This document shows positions 42,396-51,079 of a DNA stretch of 64,000 nucleotides, piece after piece. How positions within the stretch are numbered: the first letter of the stretch is position 1; each line of letters opens with the position of its first letter. The DNA comes from Neolewinella aurantiaca (GTDB taxonomy: Bacteria > Bacteroidota > Bacteroidia > Chitinophagales > Saprospiraceae): contig NZ_VOXD01000006.1 of NCBI RefSeq assembly GCF_008014675.1, positions 132,521 through 196,520 on the forward strand, in the 5' to 3' direction. The notes under the pieces are model-generated. The model was not told where the DNA came from. It ran no database searches and saw nothing but the letters and a program-made list of their open reading frames with translations. Both the position numbers and the translations under genes were made by a program.

Positions 42396-43005
42396 GAATG
42401 TCTTGGTTTTATACAGAATTGATTGAAGAGGAACGGTTGCCACAGAGCGATCTGGCAGCAACGCGCGGGTTGTACGTTGAAAATGCACACTTGTTCAGTA
42501 ATAAAGACAAAAAGTGGTGTAGAATAGCCTTTTTATAATTGTCCGAATAGAAGGTCAGTGTACCGTGTTAAAACAGGGTAAGGAGGACAGCAAAGATATA
42601 AAATTACCTTAAAGCGGAGTGTGGCGAAATTTCTTCGTAAATGGGAAGTGTCGGCTTGCCGCCAGTTAAAGTTTGTGGCCGGGCAATTCAGGTCGAGAGA
42701 AACAAGGTGGAAAGAAAAGAGCCGAGGGTATCTTTTTCGGCCCTTTTTACTGCGCAGTTTGTTTAACTTCGTCGTATCACAATGATTCAGGTACTTCGTG
42801 CTCGCAGTGTAGCTTATGCATAAAATTGCTGCGCGTACCTGAGAGAGCTGGTTCGTGCCGGCGGCAAACTCGTGATGGTAGTAAGTCGGAGCGGATGTGC
42901 GCTAAAAGAATACTGTTTGTTGTGGTCTGAGTGCAGTGGCCTACACCATCCGGGCTATGTAAACAAGATTTACAAACTGATCCTGTCATCTAAAAAATAC
43001 AAAAC
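42396..43005. other. 610-nt intergenic region
   Basis: Divergent region between the beta-helix gene and a lipoprotein gene. I see no supported gene. A small hairpin (GCCGA at 42721, TCGGC at 42737-42741) followed by CCTTTTTAC lies in the middle; without an upstream plus-strand gene its role is unclear. An 85-residue frame at 42673-42930 lacks any coding features. Confidence 0.5.
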
Positions 43006-43584
43006 ATGAATAAATTATTATGGTCTCCTGTCGTAGCATGCTTTGGCGTCCTGCTGGCTTTTTTCTCCTGCTCTGCCGATCAGGCCCCGGCCACGGACTC
43101 TGCTGAAACCGATATGATCGACGCGCCTGCTATTAGTGTATCGCTGAAGGGAAGTAAGGAAACGCTGTTTTCTATAGGGTTGAAGGACAACAAACCTGTG
43201 ATAGCTGATGACGATAAATCGGAAATCCTCCGGTACGCCAACCTGAAGGCCGGTACGAAAGCAAACGAAATCTTTAAAACGGTGGTAGACCGCAACGGGG
43301 CAGGGGTAGTGAAGAACATTATCTTTTACCTGAAAAACACCACCGAGGACGTTAACAGCCCCTTTGCGATCGTGGTGAAGCCGCAAGACGATACTTCGGC
43401 GAAAGAAGGTGCCGGGGAGAAGTTGAGTATCGTCTTCAACCACGCTTGTACCGGAGGCGCCTGCGGTTTCATGAAAGACGAAAAAGGAAACATTACCGGT
43501 TGCAAGTGCGACGACGCACCATGGGAGACCAACGATTGCGCCGACGAGAACGAGCCGAAATGCAACCACTTTGTCTCTACCTGA
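43006..43584 (+). CDS. Predicted lipoprotein of unknown function
   Basis: A 192-residue protein starting MNKLLWSPVVACFGVLLAFFSCSADQ; the lipobox is LAFFSC, or Cys22 region, so it should be lipid-anchored. The mature part is acidic (many Asp and Glu), contains FSIGLKDNKPVIADDDKSE and ends in a Cys-rich tail with six cysteines (CTGGACGFMKDEKGN, CKCDDAPWETNDC, then CNHFVST), suggesting disulfides or a metal site. I do not recognise the family. It is flanked by long non-coding stretches and followed by a hairpin at 43653-43695. Confidence 0.7.
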   Translation: MNKLLWSPVVACFGVLLAFFSCSADQAPATDSAETDMIDAPAISVSLKGSKETLFSIGLKDNKPVIADDDKSEILRYANLKAGTKANEIFKTVVDRNGAGVVKNIIFYLKNTTEDVNSPFAIVVKPQDDTSAKEGAGEKLSIVFNHACTGGACGFMKDEKGNITGCKCDDAPWETNDCADENEPKCNHFVST

Positions 43585-43652
43585 TCTGAACAGACTACCG
43601 GCGATAGTGACTTGCCGGTAGTTGGAGCAACTGCAAATTACTGCTACTACAA

Positions 43653-43695
43653 CGATGGGCTGATCGAAGGGGCATTCGCCGCGGTCAGCCCATCG
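43653..43695 (+). terminator. Hairpin after the lipoprotein gene
   Basis: An 11-bp perfect stem (CGATGGGCTGA at 43653-43663, TCAGCCCATCG at 43685-43695) with a 21-nt loop and no T-tract; it lies between the lipoprotein gene and the convergent tRNA gene. Confidence 0.45.
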
Positions 43696-43761
43696 TGATT
43701 AGGAGAGGGCATTCTACTTAGGCGAGCGTTAGGGATAAACAGTTTCGTCCCCAAAACAAAA

Positions 43762-43789
43762 AAGCTCCTCCACCGAAGTGAAGGAGCTG
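43762..43789 (-). terminator. tRNA-Gln terminator
   Basis: On the minus strand, arms AGCTCCTTCAC and GTGGAGGAGCT pair around a TTCG-type loop and are followed by TTTTTTGTTTTGG. It starts a few bases after the tRNA 3' end and is a typical factor-independent terminator. Confidence 0.85.
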
Positions 43790-43795
43790 TTTCTG

Positions 43796-43867
43796 TAGAC
43801 CCACAAGGACTCGAACCTTGAACGACAGAACCAAAATCTGATGTGTTGCCAATTACACCATGGGTCT
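43796..43867 (-). tRNA. tRNA-Gln (anticodon TTG)
   Basis: The acceptor arms AGACCCA and TGGGTCT pair perfectly, with discriminator A. The anticodon loop reads TTTTGGT, so the anticodon is TTG, decoding CAA/CAG. The T arm is AAGGTTCGAGTCCTT-like (stem CAAGG/CCTTG with loop TTCGAGT). The 3' CCA is not encoded. The anticodon stem has a T-T mismatch at its outer pair, as read by eye. Confidence 0.95.
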
Positions 43868-44322
43868 ATGCTATTGGAGACTAAGTCTCTAAGCGGCCGC
43901 AAATATACTGCCGTTGTTTCCCTTGCGCAAGTAGTAAGGCGATATTTTTTTAGTTAGTAGCTATATTCCGGGCGTTTAGGGGGCTGACGCCCCCGGAATT
44001 GTTGGCTTAAGCAGGAAAGCGGGGCGAGTCGGGCCAGCAGATTAAGGACTGAAAATCAGGACGAAACGCGGACGCCGGTTGCGCTGGGGTGGGGGAGATG
44101 GAGTGCGGGTATCAGTTTGAGTACATTTTTCCCGGAGGCTTTGCCTCACAACCCACTTTTGCACCTGCGTTTGCGCCCTTAAAGCATCTGTTCGTAACTT
44201 GTAGGTAGTTACCGGGGCGGTTGGGAGAACTACAACTCCCACGGTTAATGCCTTGTTAATGGAGCCAACGAGCATAAGAACGCGGGGTTTTACTTCCTTC
44301 TTACTCCTTTATTCTTCACCTC
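43868..44322. other. 455-nt intergenic region
   Basis: Between the tRNA and the histidine kinase gene, divergent. It contains a nested hairpin (ATTCCGGG at 43965-43972 with CCCGGAAT at 43992-43999; GGGGGC/GCCCCC inside) and one dispersed-motif copy. No gene is supported. Confidence 0.5.
44161..44177 (+). repeat. Dispersed 17-bp motif, copy 14
   Basis: GCACCTGCGTTTGCGCC, 145 nt upstream of the histidine kinase start, preceded by CTTTT. Confidence 0.8.
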
Positions 44323-45636
44323 ATGCAGCAGTACACAGTCAATCGGGTCATCTTTCTGGGCGTTGTGGCCATCATCGGCATCGTCGGGATGCAAACCTAT
44401 TGGGTTGCAACCACCTGGAACCTGAACGATACGGAATTCCGGCAAAAAGCGCAGTTGGCGCTGTACGGCGTTGCACGTCAGCTGGCCGCAGCGAACAACT
44501 CGGACCTGCCGAGTCAGGACATCGTCCGGCAGCGCAGCAGCAATTATTTTCTCGTTAACATTGAGTCCGAAATCCAATCAGTGCGGCTGGAAGAGCTGAT
44601 GCAAAAAGAATTGGTGAGCCTGGGGCTCGACGTCCCTTTTGAATACTCCATTTTCGATTGTGGGAGCAATTGCATGGTTTACGGCGCCCGCTGCGAGCCC
44701 ACGACCGAACCGGCATCCGGCGAGGCCTCCAGTGCCAGCACATTCCCCATCGATGAGGACCTGCTCTATTATTTTAGTGTGAAGTTTCCCGAACGGACCG
44801 GTTACCTGTGGGAGAAAATGCAGGTGGTTTTCTTCTTTACGGCCGTACTGTTACTTACTGTTACCTTCTTCATCTTCTCGATGATCGTGATTCTGCGTCA
44901 GCGCCGCCTGGCCGGAATGCAAAAGGATTTCATCGATAACATGACCCACGAGTTTAAGACGCCGCTGTCAACCATTCGTATTGCTGCCGGGGTATTTCAG
45001 CGAGACGAGCGCATCTCGGCCGATGCCCGGTTGAGCCGCTACGCCACCCTGATTTACGAACAGTACGAACGCCTGAACAACCAGGTGGAAAAAGTACTGC
45101 AAATCAGCCGCATCGAAAAGGGAAATTTCGAAATCGAAAAAGAGCAGGTCGACCTCAAAGAGCTCCTGCCTCCGTTGCTGAGCGGCATCACGCTAAGAGC
45201 CGGAGAGCGTGGCGGCAAACTGATCTCCCACCTGCCCGAAGGGTCTCTGATGGTAGACGCAGACCCCGTTCACCTGTCTAACATCCTTCATAATTTGCTC
45301 GATAATGCGGTGAAGTACGGTGGGGATAATCCGCAGATCACCATCGGTGGACGCCGCAAAAACGGCCAGCTGCACTTGTATGTAGCCGACAAAGGCCCCG
45401 GCATCAGCAAAGAACACCAGGATCGGCTTTTCGAGAAATTCTACCGCGTCCCCACCGGAGACGTCCACGATGTTAAAGGGTTTGGTCTTGGCTTGTTTTA
45501 TGTTTTCCAGATTTGTAAAGCCCACGGTTGGACGATACGGGTGGAAAGCGAGGAAGGCAAAGGGGCCACTTTCCATATACAAATGCCACTCCTGGCCGTA
45601 AAAAAACAAACAGTAGCCGTGGATGCGGTGATGTAG
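44323..45636 (+). CDS. Sensor histidine kinase (RprX-like)
   Basis: A 437-residue membrane kinase. Two hydrophobic helices at about residues 8-28 and 165-190 bracket a periplasmic sensor of about 135 residues with several cysteines (FDCGSNCMVYGARCE). There is no HAMP domain; the dimerisation helix follows the second helix directly, with the phospho-acceptor His209 in MTHEFKTPLSTI. The ATPase domain has the N-box NLLDNAVKYGG, G1 DKGPGIS and G2 GFGLGLFYV. This is the layout of Bacteroidota RprX-type kinases. The response regulator gene starts 55 nt downstream and is its likely partner. The signal is unknown. Confidence 0.93.
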   Translation: MQQYTVNRVIFLGVVAIIGIVGMQTYWVATTWNLNDTEFRQKAQLALYGVARQLAAANNSDLPSQDIVRQRSSNYFLVNIESEIQSVRLEELMQKELVSLGLDVPFEYSIFDCGSNCMVYGARCEPTTEPASGEASSASTFPIDEDLLYYFSVKFPERTGYLWEKMQVVFFFTAVLLLTVTFFIFSMIVILRQRRLAGMQKDFIDNMTHEFKTPLSTIRIAAGVFQRDERISADARLSRYATLIYEQYERLNNQVEKVLQISRIEKGNFEIEKEQVDLKELLPPLLSGITLRAGERGGKLISHLPEGSLMVDADPVHLSNILHNLLDNAVKYGGDNPQITIGGRRKNGQLHLYVADKGPGISKEHQDRLFEKFYRVPTGDVHDVKGFGLGLFYVFQICKAHGWTIRVESEEGKGATFHIQMPLLAVKKQTVAVDAVM

Positions 45637-45691
45637 CGCGAATAGATACCTCCTTGCCCAATTTTTTGAACGAGCCCACCCAAGCAAACCT

Positions 45692-46396
45692 ATGTCTAAA
45701 GCACATTTACTCTACGTAGAAGACGATGAATCGTTAAGTTTTGTAACCAGAGATAACCTGGAACTGAGCGACTTCACCGTTACCCACTGTCAGGACGGAC
45801 GCAGCGCCCTGGAAGAAATCAAAAAAAGCGACTTCGAATACGATCTCTGCCTGCTCGACGTGATGCTGCCAGGGGTAGACGGTTTTGAACTTGCACGCCA
45901 GATCCGCGATAAAAACCAAGATGTACCCATCTTATTTCTCACGGCCAAGAGCCTCAAGGAAGACCGGCTGCAAGGGCTTCGCCTGGGAGCCGATGATTAT
46001 ATCACCAAACCATTCAGTATTGAGGAACTCATTCTGAAAATAGAAGTGTTTCTGCGACGCAACAAGGTGCGGCCTTCATCTCCGGCGTTCGATCCACGAC
46101 AGATCGGAGACTATACTTTCGAACTGGAGAAACTGCAACTGCAGTATAAAAACGAGGCTCCCCGCCGACTTACCCGCCGTGAAGCCGAACTACTGTGTTA
46201 CCTGAGCAAACGCCGTGACCAGGTGAGTGAGCGCGGTGACATCCTCGAGAAAATATGGGGGGAGAACGATTACTTCCTGGGCCGGAGTCTCGATGTGTTC
46301 ATCAGCCGCTTGCGCAAATACCTCAAAGAAGACCCCCGGATCAAGATTGAGAACATCCACGGAGTCGGGTTTTCTTTTGTGGTGGGCCGGGCGTAA
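45692..46396 (+). CDS. OmpR-family response regulator (RprY-like)
   Basis: A 234-residue regulator. The receiver domain has the acidic pair in VEDDES, phospho-acceptor Asp56 in CLLDVMLPG and the conserved Lys in LTAKSLKED. The C-terminal winged helix (from about residue 135) includes LTRREAELLCYLSKRRDQVSERGDIL and SLDVFISRLRKYL, the OmpR/PhoB DNA-binding helix. It is in an operon with the histidine kinase. The pair resembles RprX/RprY of Bacteroides; its targets here cannot be read from the window. Confidence 0.95.
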   Translation: MSKAHLLYVEDDESLSFVTRDNLELSDFTVTHCQDGRSALEEIKKSDFEYDLCLLDVMLPGVDGFELARQIRDKNQDVPILFLTAKSLKEDRLQGLRLGADDYITKPFSIEELILKIEVFLRRNKVRPSSPAFDPRQIGDYTFELEKLQLQYKNEAPRRLTRREAELLCYLSKRRDQVSERGDILEKIWGENDYFLGRSLDVFISRLRKYLKEDPRIKIENIHGVGFSFVVGRA

Positions 46397-46520
46397 CGAG
46401 GCAGTCTGATGGTGGTTTTTCCGCTGTAATTTCATCCGCTGGTTTTAAGAGTTTTGCGTTCCCAAATACTGCGGTTTCAACCGTCGTTAAGGTGTTGGTG
46501 CACCTCCGTGATCAATACCG

Positions 46521-48326
46521 ATGATACCTTTGCCTGCTTCCCTATCTTCACCGGTAAAAAACAACCCTTTGCGTACACTCTTCTGCCTTTGCTTTTTCAC
46601 TTTTTCTTTTCTTTCCGCTCAAGAGCTTCAGTACGATGCACCACTGGGTGGACCTTTGCTCGTAACGGGCACTTTCGGAGAACTGCGTGGTAACCATTTT
46701 CATGCAGGCCTGGATTTTCGGGCCAGCGTTAACACGCCGGTGTATGCGGTAGCCGACGGGTACGTCAGCCGGATACTTGTAAGCCCTGGTGGCTATGGTC
46801 AGGCAATTTACGTCGATCATCCCGACGGGCATCGCAGCGTTTATGGTCACCTGGAAACCCTCGCGCCGGAATTGCTGGATACCGTTCGGGCGCGGCAGTT
46901 TGCCGAAGAAGAATTCCGGCAGGATCTGCGGTTCGGGCCGGCAGTTTTTCCGGTAACCAGGGGGCAGCAGATCGGAGGAGTGGGGAACCGCGGGCACAGC
47001 TTTGGTCCGCATCTTCATTTCGAGATGCGCGAACAGGCGGGCGACGTTGCGCTCAATCCGCTGGCCTTCGGGTTCAGCATCCCGGACACACGGGCTCCGG
47101 CGATCCGAAAACTGAGGGTGTACGAACTCGATGATCGCGGACTGGAAACGGGAAGCCGAACGATTACGCCCCAGACGTTGCGCAGCGGTAACTACCAGGT
47201 AGACGATACGCTGGTGGTAACCAGCCGCCGCATCGGGCTGGCGCTGAAAAGCTACGACCGCCAGAACGCGATGCCGAACTGGAACGGAATTTTCGGAGGC
47301 AACCTTTATGCAGACTCCACTCTGATTTTCGAATTTCGCTTCGCGCGCATCCCGTTCGAAGAAACGGAGTACCTGAACGCCCTGACCGATTACGCCGACT
47401 GGATGGAGAACGAGAGTTGGTTTCACCGCTTCTGGGCCTTGTCTCCGCAGCAGTTCCGCGCTCCGATGCCGAAGGATACGGCCGGGCCTTTTGCCTTTCT
47501 CAATCAGGCGCGGCCGCAGGATGCAAAGCAGGTTGAAAGCCCCGGCTCTTACGACGGGAGCCTGGTGTTGCAGCCCGAAAAGCCGATCAATCTGCGACTA
47601 CAGACGGTCGACTTTGCGGGCAATACTTCGGAGCTCGGTCTGGTGGTGGTATATCGCCCAACCTCCACTGCACCTGCTGCCGAGCCCCATCAGTATTTTC
47701 TTCCTGCCGGTGAGGCAAGCGTTATCGACAACAACGATATGCGGCTGGAATTGAGCGCCGATGCTCTCTACCGCGATTGTTTTTTTCGTTACGCCCGCCT
47801 GCCCGATCGCTCGGCGAATCACCTGAGTGATGTTCATCAGGTTCACGACTACCGCACGCCCCTCCATGGCTCGGGGCGCCTGCACCTGCGGCCCGTTGGC
47901 CGCATAGCCGACGACCTGCGCGACCACGTCTTTCTGGGAAGCTGCGACGATGCCGGCCACCTGAGCAGCAACGGAGGAGATTGGACCGAAGACGGACGCA
48001 TGGCTGCCAATATATCAACCTTCGGTGATTACGGCCTTTTTCTGGATACCGTTCCGCCAACCGTAGAGGTAAACTACTTCAGTACCGACCTGCGCCGTGC
48101 TACTGGTTTCAGTATCGTTATGGACGACAACGTCTCCGGAGGCCGTATGAACTTCCGGGGAACCATAGACGGGAAGTGGGCACTGCTGGAGCACGACGGT
48201 AAAAGCGGTAAACTTATCTACTCCTTCGCCAACGGTGACCCCGGCCCCGGCGAGCACCTCTTCGAGCTGGAAGTGACGGATGCGCGGGGCAACGGTACCC
48301 AGTGGCAGCGCCGGTTCCGGCGCTGA
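46521..48326 (+). CDS. Secreted M23-family peptidoglycan peptidase
   Basis: A 601-residue exported protein. After a signal peptide (hydrophobic core LFCLCFFTFSFLSA, cleavage near SAQ34) comes a LytM domain with zinc ligands His61 and Asp65 in HAGLDF and His164/His166 in GPHLHFEM. A long C-terminal region (about residues 185-600) of beta-rich sequence follows, with an Ig-like end (LFELEVTDARGNGTQWQRRF). The catalytic domain cuts peptide cross-links in peptidoglycan or activates amidases. The large second half is not a domain I recognise. Two motif-family copies lie inside the coding region (47507 and 47670). Confidence 0.9.
   Translation: MIPLPASLSSPVKNNPLRTLFCLCFFTFSFLSAQELQYDAPLGGPLLVTGTFGELRGNHFHAGLDFRASVNTPVYAVADGYVSRILVSPGGYGQAIYVDHPDGHRSVYGHLETLAPELLDTVRARQFAEEEFRQDLRFGPAVFPVTRGQQIGGVGNRGHSFGPHLHFEMREQAGDVALNPLAFGFSIPDTRAPAIRKLRVYELDDRGLETGSRTITPQTLRSGNYQVDDTLVVTSRRIGLALKSYDRQNAMPNWNGIFGGNLYADSTLIFEFRFARIPFEETEYLNALTDYADWMENESWFHRFWALSPQQFRAPMPKDTAGPFAFLNQARPQDAKQVESPGSYDGSLVLQPEKPINLRLQTVDFAGNTSELGLVVVYRPTSTAPAAEPHQYFLPAGEASVIDNNDMRLELSADALYRDCFFRYARLPDRSANHLSDVHQVHDYRTPLHGSGRLHLRPVGRIADDLRDHVFLGSCDDAGHLSSNGGDWTEDGRMAANISTFGDYGLFLDTVPPTVEVNYFSTDLRRATGFSIVMDDNVSGGRMNFRGTIDGKWALLEHDGKSGKLIYSFANGDPGPGEHLFELEVTDARGNGTQWQRRFRR
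47507..47524 (-). repeat. Dispersed motif, copy 15 (18-bp form, in a gene)
   Basis: GCATCCTGCGGCCGCGCC on the minus strand, within the M23 peptidase coding region where it encodes ARPQDA on the plus strand. Confidence 0.65.
47670..47686 (+). repeat. Sister motif GCACCTGCTGCCGAGCC, copy 1
   Basis: Inside the M23 peptidase coding region (APAAEP). The 20-nt string GCACCTGCTGCCGAGCCCCA is identical at 58181-58200 in an unrelated gene. Confidence 0.65.
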
Positions 48327-48377
48327 GTTCCGGTCGACCAAAAGAACGCCTTCGGCTCTACCCTGTAACTACTACGA

Positions 48378-49625
48378 ATGATGGATCTGGATGACCTGCT
48401 AAACCAACCCTACGAGCGTGGCCGCGCCATGATGGCAATGAAGCGCTACGAGGCAGCCATCTGTGAGTTTAGTGAGCGACTGGCCGAGTGGCCGGAGGAT
48501 GCTTATCTCATGCTGCTGATCGGGCAATGCCAGTACGAACTGGGCCGGTTGAGCGACGCGGAGGCGAGTATTCGACAATCGGTAAGTACTGAGCCCAAAG
48601 ATCCTTTCGCTCACCATACCCTCGGCATGGTGCTGCTGATCCGGGGCAAGAACATCGAAGAAGCAAAGCAATGTTTCGATGCCGCCTTGGCGCTCGCCCC
48701 CGAAGAGGCACTTCCCCATTTGGGGCTGGCCCGCTATCACGTTGTGACCGACGACTACCGTACGGCAGAAACCTACGTCGATCGTTCGCTGGCCATCAAT
48801 CCTACGCTGCTGAAGGCGCTCCAGCTGAAGGCTATGCTGCTGGCCTGGCGCGGAGAAGTAGAACAGGCGAACAGGGTAGTGGAGCAGGCGTTGCGCCAGG
48901 AACCCGAAAATGCGGAAACTTTTCAGATCGCGGCGTACACCAGCGACCTGAAGGGAGACCTGCGGGCTGCCGTAGGTTTCCAGGAAGAAAGCTTGCGTAT
49001 TGCGCCCGGGCGGGAGCAGGCGCAACGCGTCCTGCAGGCGAAGGCAAAAGCAGCTACTGGCACAAATACGTCGTTGCGGGGAAGCTGGCTGACTATGGGC
49101 ATCGGGCTGCTGGCCCTGGTGCCGGTGAGTGCGCTGGCGTCAAAGATATCTGCTCTGTGGTTCGACTGGCTCCTGATCGTGCTCTGTGGCGTTGTAGTCG
49201 TCAAAACGCTGTTGCCGGTTGTTTACGTAAGCATCGCCAGCAAACGATCCTTCGGCAAAGTGATGCTCTTCGAGAACTGGCATCAGGCAAGGAATCTGGT
49301 CCATACCACCGGAGCACTAACCTGCTATTCGGTGTACGTGTATACGAGAGTCGACTTCTATTTTTCTGCCGCAGCCTTTTTGTTCGTTTACGGGCTGGTC
49401 GGGCTAATCGCCCAGGTGATGCCTCAGCGATGGCTCCGGCGCACTGGCTTCGGTTTTCTGGGCCTGGCCTATTTGTTGGGAGGTGTGAACTGTGTACTCA
49501 ATTTCACCGCCGCTGGTTCATCGCGTCTGATCAGTCAGGCTTTATTCGTGGGGGTGATTGTTTTCTTCGTGTTACTCGGTTTAATGCTGCCGTCAAATAA
49601 GAAAAACGAAGGAGCCGACTACTGA
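48378..49625 (+). CDS. TPR protein with C-terminal membrane helices
   Basis: A 415-residue protein. The first 220 residues are tetratricopeptide repeats (for example YEAAICEFSERLAEWPEDAYLML as a 34-residue unit start, then ELGRLSDAEASIRQSVSTEP and KALQLKAMLLAWRGEVEQAN). From about residue 235 there are four or five hydrophobic helices with short loops. TPR domains bind other proteins, so this is probably a cytosolic scaffold tethered to the membrane, but the partner is unknown. Comes 51 nt after the M23 peptidase and may share its transcript. The start MMDLDDLLNQPYERG is preceded by no clear promoter. Confidence 0.85.
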   Translation: MMDLDDLLNQPYERGRAMMAMKRYEAAICEFSERLAEWPEDAYLMLLIGQCQYELGRLSDAEASIRQSVSTEPKDPFAHHTLGMVLLIRGKNIEEAKQCFDAALALAPEEALPHLGLARYHVVTDDYRTAETYVDRSLAINPTLLKALQLKAMLLAWRGEVEQANRVVEQALRQEPENAETFQIAAYTSDLKGDLRAAVGFQEESLRIAPGREQAQRVLQAKAKAATGTNTSLRGSWLTMGIGLLALVPVSALASKISALWFDWLLIVLCGVVVVKTLLPVVYVSIASKRSFGKVMLFENWHQARNLVHTTGALTCYSVYVYTRVDFYFSAAAFLFVYGLVGLIAQVMPQRWLRRTGFGFLGLAYLLGGVNCVLNFTAAGSSRLISQALFVGVIVFFVLLGLMLPSNKKNEGADY

Positions 49626-49686
49626 AGCGAGCAGAGCTAAAAATTACTGTGACACTTTGCGGACGAACCGAAGTCGTTTGCCTGAT

Positions 49687-49694
49687 TACCTTTG
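49687..49694 (+). promoter_or_regulatory. -7 promoter element TACCTTTG before the gene at 49699
   Basis: A perfect TAnnTTTG match ending 4 nt before the ATG at 49699; it fixes this ATG as the likely start because an upstream TTG start would place the promoter inside the gene. Confidence 0.6.
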
Positions 49695-49698
49695 TGCT

Positions 49699-50148
49699 AT
49701 GTATCGCCTCTCCTCCAACGCTACCCTCTTTCTCAAGATTTTCCTTCCCGTTTTCTGGATCACCATTATGGCTATCCTGACCATGGTGGTCTGGCTGGTG
49801 GAACCCAGTAAATTCGGAGGGCTGAACATGACCTCGCTGCGTTGGGCGGCGAGCTTCACCCTGGTGGTGGGGGTCGTTAGTTTCTTCGTCCTCACCTGGC
49901 CGCTCAAACGGGTAGAAACCGATGGGGAAAAAGTGTACGTCAGTAATTATTTTCGTACCGCTTTTTACCGCTGGGATCAGGACGTGGAAGCTCTGAGTGA
50001 GTTCAGGTTCCTTTTCTTCCGGATTGGAGTGATCGAGCTCAACGGTATTGGCAGTTTTGGCCGGAAAATGCGCTTCGTTATCAGCCCGCGACTGATGAAA
50101 AAATTTCGCGAAGAAAACCCCGGGGTGTTGCCGGAAGCCAAAGGGTAA
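49699..50148 (+). CDS. Small membrane protein with PH-like C-terminal part
   Basis: A 149-residue protein, starting MYRLSSNATLFLKIFLPVFW. Two hydrophobic helices at about residues 10-35 and 50-68 are followed by a soluble part (ETDGEKVYVSNYFRTAFYRWDQDVEALSEF ... ISPRLMKKF), with the look of a bacterial PH-like domain as in YdbS/DUF304 proteins. The function is not known. I reject a longer frame beginning at 49657 (TTG start), as it would include the promoter element. It stands between the TPR gene and a small secreted protein. Confidence 0.75.
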   Translation: MYRLSSNATLFLKIFLPVFWITIMAILTMVVWLVEPSKFGGLNMTSLRWAASFTLVVGVVSFFVLTWPLKRVETDGEKVYVSNYFRTAFYRWDQDVEALSEFRFLFFRIGVIELNGIGSFGRKMRFVISPRLMKKFREENPGVLPEAKG

Positions 50149-50329
50149 GCCTGCTGCGATCGAGGGCGGTTTTCGGGGGCGCGAACCAACCTTCGAAACC
50201 TATGCGGACGGAATAAAAACGGAGAACTATAATCAGCGGGTGAGGCCCGCCGTTGTAAAAGAAGGGGCTTGCCACGCACCAAAACCCTCATACTTTGTAT
50301 TTTACGTCCTGACAGACCCGCCCCACTCC

Positions 50330-50788
50330 ATGACCAGATTCCGTATTCTCCTTACCTCCTTTATCTTTTTGCTTGTTTTCAGTCTTTCCGCTCAGGGTTC
50401 GCTTGACGGGAGTTGGGAAGGATTTATGACCGTTGGCGGAATCTATTCCAATGAGCAGTTGCCCATGCAACTGTACCTGACCAGTGAAGGCCGGAAAGTA
50501 AAAGGCCGCAGCTACGTACAACTTCCCGATGGCTCAACCCTGAGGATGGACCTGGAAGGGTACCGATATAAAGACCTCAGCATTTCGCTCACGGAGACCT
50601 CCTTTGCCGGGGATGTAACCAATGATATCATGCCCGAATTCAACCGGCAGTATCAGATAGTATTCAAGCCGGATTTGTGGGATCCTCATTTGCGGGGGTA
50701 CTGGCAGGAAGAAACCGATGAGGCTTTTCTACCCAAACGACGACGCGGCAGAATGCGTCTTACCCGGCAGAAGAAGAAGGGAGTTTAG
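50330..50788 (+). CDS. Small secreted protein of unknown function
   Basis: A 152-residue protein starting MTRFRILLTSFIFLLVFSLSAQG, a signal peptide with cleavage after SAQ. The mature part opens GSLDGSWEGFMTVGGIY, a pattern seen in small lipocalin-like or calycin beta-barrels of Bacteroidota, and continues with KVKGRSYVQLPDGSTLRM. The C-terminus is very basic (PKRRRGRMRLTRQKKKGV). I do not know a function. The start at 50330 is chosen for the signal peptide; 30 residues encoded upstream in frame have no coding character. Confidence 0.75.
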   Translation: MTRFRILLTSFIFLLVFSLSAQGSLDGSWEGFMTVGGIYSNEQLPMQLYLTSEGRKVKGRSYVQLPDGSTLRMDLEGYRYKDLSISLTETSFAGDVTNDIMPEFNRQYQIVFKPDLWDPHLRGYWQEETDEAFLPKRRRGRMRLTRQKKKGV

Positions 50789-50849
50789 GTGTAGGTTTTT
50801 GCTGCGAACAGTTGACATTCGGGCAGGATTGGACGGTTGTGAAGGTCTT

Positions 50850-51010
50850 AGAGCTTGTTCGGGCTTGACACTTCGGCTTGCTTGCGCCAAATTTAATGCT
50901 GCGCTTCTTCGCTCAAAATTTCCATAGCTATAACTATGCAAGTTTCTCGCTTATCGTTCAGCATCAAATTTGTCAGCAATCAGCCAGAAGGCAAAACCCG
51001 AACAAGCTCT
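50850..51010. repeat. MITE-like element with 14-bp terminal inverted repeats
   Basis: A 161-nt block bounded by AGAGCTTGTTCGGG (50850-50863) and its exact complement (50997-51010), lying in the gap between two genes. On the minus strand it encodes SYGNFERRSAALNLAQASRS, a short string I associate with many spurious Bacteroidota protein entries, which suggests a dispersed repeat. No transposase is encoded. Confidence 0.65.
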
Positions 51011-51079
51011 AAATGCTTTGCGCTAAATGCAGAATGCTGAAACTCTATTCTTACCTTACCCGCAAAGAAAAAATCCCTC

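Noticed and set aside
42673-42930. An 85-residue frame with several cysteines
   Set aside because: It has no recognisable domain or signal and spans a T-rich hairpin; coding is not supported.
47882-47898. GCACCTGCGGCCCGTTG in the M23 peptidase gene as a motif copy
   Set aside because: Only the 5' half matches; the GCGCC end is missing.
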